From positions 12,290,908 to 12,350,907 of the forward strand of contig NC_135550.1 of assembly GCF_964340395.1 (NCBI RefSeq): DNA of 60,000 nucleotides, in the 5' to 3' direction. Every line of letters begins with the position of its first letter. Within the stretch, counting starts at the first letter, position 1. Origin of the DNA: Glandiceps talaboti. Its lineage: Eukaryota > Hemichordata > Enteropneusta > Spengelidae. Of the stretch, positions 38,503 to 51,250 are shown piece after piece. Both the position numbers and the translations under genes were made by a program. The notes beneath the pieces are model-generated. The model made no database searches and was not told where the DNA came from. It was given only the letters and a program-made list of their open reading frames with translations.

Positions 38503-38868
38503 TAAAAGTTTGTTTACTCAATTCTTAACGTTGGTTATATACGTAATTTAAAGTTTGTTATATATTTGATTTTTAAAGTTGGTTATATACTCAATTCTTA
38601 AAGTTGGTAATATACTTAATTTAAAGTTTGTTATATATTTGATTTTTAAAGTTTGGTATATACTCAATTCTCAAAGTTGGTTATATACTCAATTCTCAAA
38701 GTTGGTTATATACTCAATTCTCACAGTTGGTTATATACTCAATTTTTAAAGTTGGTTATATACTCAATTCTTAAAGTTAGTTATATGCTTAATTCTTAAA
38801 GCTGGTTACATACTTAATTTTTAAAATTGGTTATGTACTTAATTCTTAAAGTTGGTTAAAGTTAGTAA
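38503..38868. repeat. 24-25-bp minisatellite (about 15 copies)
   Basis: The unit is AAAGTTGGTTATATACTCAA followed by TTCTT. Copies at 38672-38790 are nearly identical; the edges diverge. An isolated CTTAATTCCTAAAGTAAAC near 38940 may be a stray unit. Confidence 0.9.
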
Positions 38869-40144
38869 TGGTTTCTGATAGTGTTATCCACTTTATTAGA
38901 GAGAAATAAGTACCTGATTGTCATCCTTGTGAGTCTTATGCTTAATTCCTAAAGTAAACTAGAACACTGACTGTGAAGGTTTGCTATATCATATATTCAG
39001 ATAGGTATAATTGACTCTGATAGAGTGATATACATATATCCCTGACATCAAAGGATTCCATTTGTTTGGTGTGGATTCTCTTACAGTTCAGCTATTGTGC
39101 CTGCATACCGTAAGTACAGAGATTTGGTAATGGCCAATACTTAAAATCAGACACGTTACTCTTTAGATATTAATAATTGAGTATATTGCACCGAAAGCAT
39201 TTAACAGTACCTGGGGGATATATATATATGAGTTATATAGATGGGTCTGATAGTTATGTACAAGATGAGGGCGACTTTAGTTAATTCTGTTATTTTAACG
39301 TGACCTGCTCAATCCTATATTTATACCATATAGTGAAATAATAAAAGCAAATCGACGCCCTCTACGACATGATCACAAACAAATCTCGACTTCACTTATT
39401 GCAAGATGGCGACCCCTCAAGCGTGTATCAGAGTTAAAGTTAATGTTTATTGCTGAAATTCGGGGCCTTTAATGAAACAAATGGTTCAAAATTTCCTTTT
39501 GACTTTGTCATTTGCAAGTCATTCACACTACTAAAGTATGTTTATGAATAAAAAGTATCATTATCATCATTATGTATGCATACCTACTTTAAAAATTAAC
39601 CGACAGATCCATTATTTTTAAGGTATTACAAATGAGAAACATAGGATTAACTAAAGCCTCTCTTTTGACCATAGTTAGCTGTGTACTATTCTAAAAATGA
39701 GGTATATAAATGATTCTGAAATGAAGTTAGTATATAACTGATAGTGAATTACGCAGATATTATTATGTATTTGATCTTTAGTGTGACGAAAGCTTGTTTA
39801 ACATGTTACTCACTTCGATTCATATTTGATCATTTTACATTTCTGCCTTCAATTTCAAACTTTCTTGTTTATGAGGTGTGTATTAAGTATTGCACCGTAC
39901 TGCAAAGGCTGTACAAAATGCACTTTCAATTTCGATAGTAAAATTTATTATGACGTGATAAAACGAGTTTTACATGTATTTCAAGAAAGACTAATAAATG
40001 TAATAGTGAAAAGCAAATTATGTCATATGCGATTGTTGAACTACTTAACTTAGTATTTCGCGCCCTATAGGTTCTTTAGAGAAACAGAGAAACAGAGAAT
40101 ATTACATTTTAAGATGCATATCATGATTGTATGTACACCATGAA
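38869..40144. other. Intergenic; holds one half of a short direct repeat
   Basis: AAGTATTGCACCGTACTGCA at 39885-39904 recurs at 40693-40712 on the same strand. No gene recognised. Confidence 0.5.
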
Positions 40145-40146
40145 TG

Positions 40147-40414
<268 letters not shown>

Positions 40415-40472
40415 CTATTGCGCTCTGCCACTGCGGTATAGAGCACTGTCTTAGCAGATTGATACTCACCGA

Positions 40473-40577
<105 letters not shown>

Positions 40578-41009
40578 TAAAGTGTTTCTTGGTAGGCCCA
40601 ATCCAATCCATTATACTAATAGCTTATTTCGCTTATTTCCAGTCATGTGACCAGAAATGTTATATATAACACATTATGTATATAATATATAAAAGTATTG
40701 CACCGTACTGCAAGGGATGTACATATATGTAAGGGATGTATATATATACATGGATTCATGGTTTGATAAAATGCTAGGCAGAAGATCCGTGTATACTCAG
40801 ATTGAGCTTTCTCAGTGAAATCCATACATATCCCTAACCCTAATCTTTTCCTGGAAATCCCCTCCTACGTGGTGGATCACTTAGCAACGCTTTATATCGC
40901 ACATATATAAGATTGTTTTCACATCGAGTACCCCTTGCCAATGAAGATGTTACGTTTTTTTTTCTGTATCACATAGCCCCCGCCTCAATCGCACTGATAT
41001 CTGAAGGTT

Positions 41010-41425
41010 TATATTGCAAGGCCTCTGAAGATATGGTTTAGCTATGATACTATTTGCACCACAAGGTCGTTAGAATATCTTAAATTGCAGAAGGTTTTAT
41101 ACCCCGAGGCCCCTTACACGATGCAGCATATCACGCTGCTTGTACCACTAGATCCCTTAGACATTGCAGGTTTCATATTGTTTGTACCACGAGACCCTGC
41201 TAACGATATAGGCATCATGGTGTTTGTACCACGAGGCCCCTTATGTGATGCAGGTATTGTACTGTTTGTACCACAAGGCCCCTTAGAGTGTACACATATC
41301 ATACTGTTTGTACCACGAGACCCCTTAGGTTGGATAAATATCTTTTTATACATCAGGGCCCCATAGACAGTGCATATATAATATCTCGAGGCCCCTTGGA
41401 CGGCAGGGATATCACGGTGTTTACA
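41010..41425. repeat. 42-bp minisatellite (about 9 copies)
   Basis: The unit is around TTTGTACCACGAGGCCCCTT followed by about 22 less conserved bases ending in ATCATACTG. Copies at 41139-41345 are clearest. Since 42 is a multiple of 3, a 93-codon plus frame with 14-residue LFVPRGPL repeats and a 112-codon minus frame are open. No start context or flanking exon supports translation. Confidence 0.88.
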
Positions 41426-42571
41426 GAATGAGGCGAGGAAACCCGCGAACATCGTCTGAAGGCAGTGTTGCGTTACAAGTTTAAATAGAAAGACTTATCG
41501 CTTCAACGTCTTTCATGAAACTTGGAGACGTGAAGACGGAAGAGTAATAAAACTCAGAGACCACAAGAAATCACCTAGAGAAAAGACGTGACTGTTTCTA
41601 ATTAATGTAAAATGCATTTTAATTAGTTTGGCGTTTAAACTCCAATGCTCACAGACCGTGTCAGGACAAGAGATATATTTAGGTACACAGTAAAATACGG
41701 ATTCCAATTAGAAAAAAAAGTCTCCTTTGAATCAGTAGATTTTATTTCAATTTCCGTTCATTTCCTGTTTGTCCGATCGCAATGAGGATAACATGGAATG
41801 TTAATAGAAATATGATGGCTTATTTGAGATATTTCTATATCCATATAGGTGTTATAGCCATTACAATTTACACATGTAGCAACTTTACATTAAACACGTA
41901 AAATCATTTCATCGTTCAATTGTTAATTTCCTGAACGAGTTTAACCATAAACCTATGTAAAGATAATTACAAGGAATTCATAGGACACAATTTGACGTAT
42001 CTGTAAACATGTACCATAAACGAGTATAAATCGACCATAAACGTCCGGACATGATTGTCTTTAGGGGTGATACTCAACAAGAAACACCCTTCTCTTATTT
42101 CTGTTGTCTTTTCTATTCATTGGGCATTGGAGAATGGCATAGGTTATCATTTCGCAATCAAAAATGATGTCAGATTACATCACGTTATTAAAATTAAAAG
42201 AAAAAAAACCTTGTAAAACAACTGTGCGATTGACGTAAACCAGAATATACATAATAGGAAATTAAACAAACAGATATCGGTAACGTAACCTAATTTGAAG
42301 AGTTATGACGTGAAGTATTATATTGCATGTTTACAGTTTAGTGAGGAAACATTAGCTGTAACACATATTACACAATTGGTAGTAGTTGAGTTCAAAGAAA
42401 TCGTTGTCTGCCAAGTCTTGCTATTATATAGACATTGCTATTTTATAGTCTGGTGCAACATCGTAGATCTAATTAACATTACTACATCTTATCGTCTGAC
42501 GCCACAAAAATTGGAAGCACAATTGTTACATCTTAATCCATTGATATGCCTGAAAAAAGAATATATTGTTA
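41426..42571. other. Intergenic, nothing recognised
   Basis: The start of a 182-codon frame at 42295 is non-repetitive for about 95 codons, but the rest is TA repeat. No domain recognised. Confidence 0.5.
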
Positions 42572-42573
42572 CA

Positions 42574-42836
<263 letters not shown>

Positions 42837-42879
42837 GATTTAAGGACGATCTGCTAAGATAATGGTAGTTTGCGCAAGC

Positions 42880-43406
42880 AGAATTGGTAAGACAGTCGTC
42901 ATGCAAGATGATGAGAAGGATAATGTTTAGTAATATTTTTGTCGACTTTAAACGATACAATGATATTGTGATTCCAATGCCCTACATCTGGGGGCGGTGA
43001 TGATGAATATCAATATTGATCGGGAATGCTATAAAGAAAATGTCATGTGTAACCCAAATGGAGTGATATTTGATCGACAATGCTACATTTTATCGTTTGG
43101 GTCGACAAAAAAATCTTACTATACACATTTTCTTCTCACCATCTTGAGTGACGACAACCTTACCAATTCTAAATGCGGCATAGTCAGTCAGAATTCTGCG
43201 GAGCAAGACGACGTTTGAATTAGTTTCAAGTCAATTGGCTTCCATTGTATTTAATCACGTGACAGTGTATTCTATGACGACACAACATGCAGCACAACGT
43301 CACTCCATTGGATTAAAAAAGACATTTTCGTTTATAGTACTACCGGCCAATATTCACCATCACCGCCCCCAGATGTGGGACATTTTTAGACTCACAATAT
43401 TATTGT
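42880..43406. mobile_element. Two intercalated inverted repeats (order A-B-A'-B'), probable MITE-derived
   Basis: Pair A: 42880-42956 is about 80% identical to the reverse complement of 43091-43170 (shared AGAATTGGTAAG, GTCGTCA, CAAGATG, GAGAAG, TTTTGTCGAC, AAACGATA). Pair B: 42957-43010 matches the reverse complement of 43350-43406; its inner 27 bp (42984-43010 and 43350-43376), containing ACATCTGGGGGCGGTGATG, differ at one base. B looks like terminal repeats of a roughly 390-bp element. Clear target duplications were not found. No coding capacity. Confidence 0.7.
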
Positions 43407-43560
43407 ATTGGCATGAGTAGGCATATTTGCAAGGAGGAGGGGTGTGGATATTCAATCATATCAAAATTGGTAAATTGGTATGAGTAGGGCAAGATTCAAT
43501 GAGTACTAATGAAGGGAGGAGGCCTGCTGGTGTGTGGATATTTGAATCATATCATATTGG
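43407..43560. repeat. Two-copy diverged tandem repeat
   Basis: Copy 1 (43407-43470) and copy 2 (43474-43560) share ATTGGYATGAGTAGG, GGAGGAGG, TGTGTGGATATT and AATCATATCA in order. Copy 2 has about 20 extra bases in the middle. The array begins at the edge of the B' inverted repeat. Confidence 0.75.
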
Positions 43561-46500
43561 TGTTCTCAGAAAACTATTTTGAATTGATAGTGAGTGCGTG
43601 ATACTCGGCTTGTGATACTCGATAACAACATTACGAAGATTACACTGTATGAATAAGTTTACTAAATACTCTGATTCACGTATCTATGGAAACGTACCCA
43701 CGAATCTCGATGAAGTATAGTGATTTGTGACACCTTGGGGGCATTGCATATCTGAAGTCTACAGAGTTGTAGTTTACAACTTTTAATCCATCGCTGTAGT
43801 TATTATATTCTAGACTTTCACTTTATGTATATGGCGAAATATCACCAAGTCACTGTGTTGTCTAAAGTGTAATCAATGGAAACTATCAAATGAAATAATC
43901 AATCATTGAAACATAATCTAAATTCCAAACAGTCGGCAATATTTATCGATATTGCGAGCTGCTTCTGTTTAGTACCTAAACAAGCGGCGGCCAGAAGGGG
44001 CACAAGCCATGATTGAGCTTCACCCGTTGGTCCATGCATTCGTTCATCCGTGCTTGTCCAGTAAATGTAGTCAATATGCATCGGCCAATTTCAATCAAAT
44101 TTGGAACAAAGGTGACACACAAAAGTTGACATATGCAGGTCCCTTGCTAAGCAACCGTGAAGGACTTATGGCTATCTTTGTTGTACAAACAGGCTATTTG
44201 TACAGTAGCACAGGAACTGCATACTACATGAAAGCCTATTTCAAGCTAAGAGTCTACACATGTATCATCTGATGTGTCCCTTCTGTTTAGTAGTACATTA
44301 AATTTGACATTGACCTTCAGGCACTGTGTAGTGCTTAAGTGCAAACATGGTTAGCTTCTTCCGTTCAAATCTTGTATTTATGGAATGATACAGAAAGTGG
44401 GCCATGTAAGCATGGTTTATCTTGATGCTCATTTCACCTTTGACTGAATTAGGACAATATTTATCATAGTACTTATCAAGGAAATCCACCGCTCGACAGT
44501 TTCAAGACATAGCGACTTGTTTCAAGTGTTACTGTGCGCCTCACATGACATCACAATGTCTTTTCTAAAAATCTTTTTTTTTTTTTTTTTTTTTTTTTAA
44601 ATCTTGTTACATTGGACATTAATACAAAGATTTGTAATTAAGCTAAGTTTTTTGTACTACAGTTATGGGCCTCAGTAACGTAAAGACTCAGTTAAATGAT
44701 TTCATTGACAGTTTTAAACATAAATTTGTTGGTAATAGATTCCATATCAGACTATCTATAAGTTGATAATTTCACAATTATATAGATTTTATAACTTTTT
44801 ATCACAATAAACTGTGTCCGACAGAAACATTAGCTAAATGAATTTTGTTTCACCATCGTGTATTTACTTATCCCATTTAAATTGAAAGTTCCCATGCAAT
44901 TATTTTGTACATGTAACAAAAAGCCATTTGACCAAGAAGTGTAATATCAATATCTAATACTCAAGTGTGTGAGATTACACCGTTACTGTGATATATCTCA
45001 AAAAAGTATCTTCACATACCTTTGTTTTTTGTGAGGGATTGTGTGTTGTTCGAAGACCTGTACGTAATTGGATACGATATGGGAAAATATTAGAAAGAAG
45101 TTAATTAGGTAGACTTTCAGAATGTTTTTAAAAGTGATGTGCATGGCCAGTAGAGTATAGTAACCCACGTACATTCTTTTGCTATACAAACATCATTACC
45201 TTAATTATTAAGAGTTTTGAAATGAAATTTGCTTCATGATTATGCAAGCGTGTGTCGTATCCATGTTTTCAAAAAAAATAATATTATGTTCACTGCCCTT
45301 GCATTGTTTGAGTAGGGATGCTTCATCAGTATCATACTAAGTATTGGTAAAAAATAAGTTCCTTGTGGATTTATAGAAGAAGATAGACCCAATTTCATCT
45401 CACACTGGTCACAGCGTCACACTGAAGTTCCTTTCACTTTAGATATATATAATCTGTCCTTCTTTGAAGAAAAGTCACTTATGGTGCTTAGCTATAAATT
45501 TGATGTTCCAGAAGTTTTTTTTGTAGTATCCATTACTAGGCAGACAGAACACTAATTGTAGTATAAGTGCAATTTTGATGTCTGAATACGATACGGCGAC
45601 CACTAATTCTTTGTTTCTAAATCTGACATTTCGTAATGAAATTATGAGAATCGAATGAAATCGCCAAAACGGGGTTTTGCTCGGAAAAAAACCTGTTTCA
45701 ATCCTTCAAATACTTACACGTGCACATGTTTATACTTCAGTGGAATGGTTCGTCAACTTCTTTAATTAATTAAAAGACAGAAGACATACAGAGAAACCAA
45801 TTACTCTAATTCCTGACTTGCACAAATTAGTCCTTTGTTTGTACGGTGAATAAGTGGAAGATTTTTCAATTTAAAATTCATCTCAGTTCATTTCTCCACC
45901 GTCTGAAGTGGCTACAAACAGAACTACATATAACCACTATAAATTCGTGAATTGTATGGACATTTTACGGAGGCATTCGCACGGCCTTTACGTTTGCATA
46001 CCTACATGGATATAATTTCTATGTTAGACTAGATTTCCCTGTTTTCTTACTTTTAAAACGATTTAGAGTTAATTTGATATCTTCGTAACATTTTATAGAT
46101 TCACGCCAATTAATTTTGATGTAAAACACTTTTATACGAAATACCCGGTTCACAGATGACGTAACAGTAGCAATAAATAGCCATAACGTAACGATAAACT
46201 ACTAGAGACTATTCAGCGATTGCTGACAACGTTTTTAAGCCATTAACAATGTTTTGATAAGCCAATCTGTTCATTATAGACGGTTGACCTGGCCACCCAT
46301 TAATAATTAATTGTTCGTCTACAAAAAAAAACATATCTGTTGTTCGCATTCAATATAGATTCACGAGCATTCCTGTGTGCTGTTACAAAAGTGGGTGACC
46401 CGACGGTGACCAATTTTGTCTAGAAATTATTAAAATTTACATTAAAACATGTGCTGAATACAGGAAGCCAGACAGGTTGTCACTAAACGACTCCTCTTTT

Positions 46501-47669
46501 TTTTACCGACACTGTATGTAATTTTCTGTAAAAATGTCAAACTTAGCGAGATCGACCTTATCTTTAATGGCGTTGTTTTAGACGTTGTTAAAAGTAAGCT
46601 TAGCACTACAATGTCAATAAAATACAACACCTAGCTTGACAACGACCTCAAAAGAACCCTATCGCATTTCATCTCTGTTGTCAGGTGCGGTGTGTGACGT
46701 CATTGACTGTAAGTACTACGACTCTGAGTTGTTGACACGAGTAAAATATAAGAAATCCACTTTTGAAATATGATATTCGCTTTGTCCTTATTAATTCCTG
46801 TTTTCAAAGGTAGATGTAAGAAGTTTGGTCGATACGCTGGTTTGATAATTGTGTGTGTATCTTAATACTGCAATTATAGAGATGCTTCCCATTGTTGCTA
46901 GGGAAGCACGTACTTTTGCGAGTATCATATTCTAGCACGATAAACCTAAGAAGAAGAAAAATATTCACTATTTTAAAATCACCTGCCAATTATAATTATA
47001 CAAGGAGAGAAGTGCAGGTAGCTAATTAAATCTAGTGGTATCCTCACATATGGAAAATTTCCCTACGCTAGCCAAGTGTGATCATGGCACAATCCACGGA
47101 ATATATAGTGCAACGATTTAACAATTCAACATCAATGCTGCATTTTAAAGAATTAGGCTAATCTCAATTTCTGACACGTTTTAAGTAACGAGAGTCACTT
47201 ATACATCCGCAATTCCTTTATTTGATTCCAAAACCTCTTGTAGAGTCAATTTAACGACACATATCGCCATGTACATGTTCCCATTAAGCTATCGACAAAT
47301 AACACTAACTTTTTCATACCTTAAATGGCGTAAGTGCAGCTGAGTTGGCAACGGTTTTTAGCCATTTACAGTGTCAGTGTCGGCATGGCTTTCCATATAA
47401 TAATCTTATGAGAATGAACTCTTTACATCGAACGTACTTGCAGCATACTTAAATAATAATACAAGTGGATAATGTTTGATAGATCTATGTGATGTTTATG
47501 TGCTGTAGGCCAAGTGAACTGCTCAGATAACCCAGATACAAAAACAATACGTCTGTTTCAATCATATATAAGAGAAGTGGCCTGTCGCTTTCGTTTTGTA
47601 CTAAATGACTGTCCTTTAATGTCACGTCAAGCCATAAAAGCAATAAGAACACTCTAAAAAAAACATGAC
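43561..47669. other. Intergenic, mostly unique-looking
   Basis: A stretch at about 44005-44200 (CATCGGCCAATTTCAATCAA then ATTTGGAACAAAGGTGAC) has the flavour of an interspersed repeat common in marine invertebrate DNA, but I cannot name it. A poly-T run is at 44574-44598. No gene recognised. Confidence 0.45.
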
Positions 47670-48180
47670 GTAGGGATGAAGACGAGGTGCAATGAAGAAC
47701 AAGGGATTGAGATTGGGTTAGATGGAGATCAAAGGTGGGCAAGTAGGGTCGAGAGGAGATGGGTTTCATGGGTAACAACTGGAATCAGGGTGAGACTGAT
47801 GTTGGATTGGGTTGGTATGGATGTAGTCCAAGAACACGCTTTACCGAGTATGGAAGGGATGTAATAGGATTGCAGGACAAACATTAGCAGGTATGGTGCA
47901 GTAGGGAATGTAGAACAATCCTTTATCGAGCTGGAGTCTTTTGGAGTAAAACTCAAGCTTTCGATAAGTAAGGTAGGGTAACTGGATGTGGGGTTTCAAT
48001 GAGACGTGCGTGGCATATGGGATGTACTGAAGAACAAACATTGTCAGAAGGGAGTAGGGTTGGTTTGGGACGACCTGTAGATAGTCAAATAGGCTGAGAT
48101 TTGTTTGACATGGAGTTGACAAAACAATTCGAAAATTAATATTCTGATGGTTTGGGGGCGGGGGGACGACGACACTATTC
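47670..48180. repeat. G-rich, strand-skewed degenerate repeat region
   Basis: The plus strand is strongly enriched in G over C, with recurring GGATGTA.T...AGAACA, ACAAACATT..CAG and GGTAGGGT/GTAGGGTTGG words spaced about 70-130 bp. It ends in GGGGGCGGGGGG at 48157-48168. Frames on both strands (62-97 codons) look like by-products. Confidence 0.45.
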
Positions 48181-48785
48181 TAGATTAAATACAGTCAAAG
48201 AAAACACATGCAATGACGAGAGTGGATTTTAGAGCAGACTTCAAAACACTTTGTTATCTTTTACTATTAACCCTTGGAGAATTTGGATCGTGTGGTGCAA
48301 GTTTACGTGCTTACGGGTATTGAGACAGATGTCTATCGGTAATGATGACATTTATGAAAACGTGTAAGGGTTTCCTCATCAACTGTGTTAACGAAGTTGT
48401 CTGACGATCGTCGTTGGGTCTTCAATCAGATAACATCTGAAAGGCTGCACACAGAATCATGTCTAACATCTAAAACCTTCTCGGGGAAACTATTGGATGC
48501 ATTCAAGAATTGATATTATCTTCACCCACAAACACAACTTTAAAACAACGATTTGAGAAGTTGCTTTCTTTTCAGCTTATACGGTTGATATCACGGTCAA
48601 CGTGTTGCTTGACACTGTATCTGTCTATACCCATTTATATTTTAGTGAACATGACAGAATGGTATATACACACCATACAGGTATTTTTGAGTTGACGTAA
48701 GTAAGCTTAACATAACTTAAGTATATAATACAAAAGAATAATTTGCTCAGTTTTGAACGCAATTAATTGTCAACCTTTAGCATTA
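48181..48785. other. Intergenic, nothing recognised
   Basis: No frame or motif of note. Confidence 0.5.
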
Positions 48786-48789
48786 CAAA

Positions 48790-49010
48790 ATGTCAATGAC
48801 ATGCAAGAGATTGACATTTGTCCTTGAGGTTAGATTTGACTCTGATATATGACTCAGAAGGGTAAGATCAAGGTCTTGAAAGCCTACACCCGAGAATGCG
48901 GGGTTAGAGCTTTCAGTGGAATTCTTTTGTACACTTTTGGAGTTGGGGGGGGGGGGGCGCATCGATAGATTTTTATGACAAATATAGCCTCCATTCTTTT
49001 GGGGGAAAAA
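48790..49010. repeat. Third, decayed copy of the repeat duplicated at 23818-24310
   Basis: It shares, in the same order, an AATGACATGCA..GATTGACATTTG start, CAAGGTCTTGAAAGC, a CTTTTGGAGTT segment, and GACAAATATAGCCTCCATTC matching CTACAAATATGGCCGCCATTC. A G-run interrupts it at 48946-48957. Confidence 0.45.
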
Positions 49011-50509
49011 AGTTATACCTCTGACTTAATAGCATCACACGTGTTTATTAGATTTGACAAAACTGTCTTTTTATTGGAAGGATATGGTTATGTAGGTATC
49101 ATAGGTATCGTCTCCGGGTGTTTCACTTAGGGACACATAAACCTTCACATACCACCACATATCACCTACTGGTCGACCGACCATAGTAATATTTGCGACT
49201 GTCGCAATTAAGGTTGGGGGCACTGGATTGGCGTGAGTAGTGCCACAAAGGATGCTGGGTGTATAATGGCCATGCAACATATAGCCGTTATTAGATATCA
49301 CCATTTAGTTTAAAGTGGCGGGGATGAACTTAACATTGTAGTGTTTGTGTCTTTGAAAAAGATACACATACATATCATAACATTGGTTGGCAACACTGAA
49401 GTGTAACTTTAGTCAGAATTTAAAACGTCCCCCCCCCCTTTTCTTTTGACGATTTTTATTTAGGGGTCCCCTTTAGGTCAACTATTATGTTGTAGTTTGG
49501 CTAAAGTAATTGCGAACTGTTTAGTAGTCTGTGTGTCCAGATGACAAAGGATCACAGCTAGCCAAGGTATATCAGATCTACTTTAATGAGAAACTTTAGC
49601 GATCAGGTCATTTGTGATCAAATTAAACAATTTAGTGACCCTAACACGCAATGAGACCGCTCTAATACGTGATCAAGTCACATCGTGTATGCCAATTAGC
49701 TATTTAGTGATTGTCAGTTATGATTGAATGATCTGTAGTCGTTTTGAGAGATCAGGTCACGTACTTTTCATTGACATGCCAAACCGAGCAAAATACCTTG
49801 AAGCAATACACTGGTCTCGTGTGACTGCTTAATTTTCGACATCTCTTGTTTTGTTTGCACACAAAATGTTCGTGGAATTATGCATTTCATTGGGGCGCGA
49901 AATGTAGAAATCCAAGTCACAAGATTAAGACGAAATTGAATGATCGCTTCCTTATAATCTTGAGTGCACGTATAAGTAGTAGTAGCATGATTAAGCTAGT
50001 CATACATTTAGGGATTGTGCATTTAGAGGTTTTTAGGGACATCAATTTTCCTGTTAAAGGTGGAAATGGAGAGCCATCAAAATACTTACGTTTTGTGGAG
50101 GGCACAACAATCTAACAGACTAACTTCACAGCATAATTGCAGACCTTTAATGACACCTGACCTCGATTACATAGTTCCATTTATATTGACACCGTGAATG
50201 CTACTACATACTACTGTCGCTTGTACTGTCCATCTGACCAATAACTTTATCGTCTCAGTCGTTTCTCTCTGTCAACATTATCACTTCATAATAAACGTCA
50301 AATATTTACTATTAACAGAATCTACTCATATACTGACACTGTTCAATTCTCGGCACCTGCAATACTAACATTCTATAGGCTCAAAATAGAAGAAGAATAT
50401 CGACTCATTCTCACACGCGCCTATAGCAACGCATGTGTAGCGCGGGGAGTTGTGGTGTCCACCAAGAAATTGAATATTCGTTATTTTTATGATGCGCCTA
50501 GATAGTAAT
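49011..50509. other. Intergenic; TCA-rich words only
   Basis: GATCAGGTCA/GATCAAGTCAC words recur at 49600-49760. A lone GGTGTTTCACTTAGGGACAC lies near 49117-49136. No gene recognised. Confidence 0.4.
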
Positions 50510-51250
50510 ATTCTATTTCAGGTACTGAGAATGATTGGTAAATTGTCACTGATGAAGTGATGGATACATTGATAGTGATTCTTTGACTGGTTGGTACTGT
50601 ACTACTGACCCAGTGACTGATGAATAGGTAACAGTAACGTATATACGTAACAGTGACTAAGTGATGTGACTGATGTATAACACTGACCAAGCGAATGAGA
50701 TAGTGATTCTGTCTAATTGAATGGTTAATTGATTAATAGGATGAGATTGACTCAGTGATTGACAAAACCATGACAGTGATTCCATTAACTCAGCGACAGA
50801 AAAAAAAATGACACTGGCCAAGTCTAAATGATATAATCGTGACACTAACACTGAAACTGACCAAGTGAGTGACACTAGACGTACTGCCCACTTGAGTGGT
50901 AAATTGTCACTGACCCGATGATTCATAAAGTGATAGTACTAGTGGTTCAGTGATAGATACGATATCAATTACAAAGTGAATGATATGGTGTTACTAAGCC
51001 AGTTATTTATACAGATTCGTGTTTCATTGACCAATGGAATGATTCGGTTGGATTTTAAGACAGAGACGGTGACCTAATAAGGTGTACGGTGCTAGTAATA
51101 GGCACTCATGAGCAAATGACGGTGTATCACTAAACGAAGGGATTATCGTGATGAAACCAGATGACCTGTTAACTTGTCACTAACCTAGAAACTAATCTAG
51201 AGTCACTGACTCGATTATCGATACCTTGTAAGTTGTATCTGGTCCAGTGA
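50510..51250. repeat. Degenerate minisatellite (CACTGACCAAGTGA-like)
   Basis: Words such as GTCACTGATGAAGTGATGG, CAGTGACTAAGTGA, CACTGACCAAGCGAATGA and CACTGACCCGATGA recur roughly every 30-50 bp for about 700 bp. Divergence is high. Each contains the weak inverted motif TCACT...AGTGA. Confidence 0.65.
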
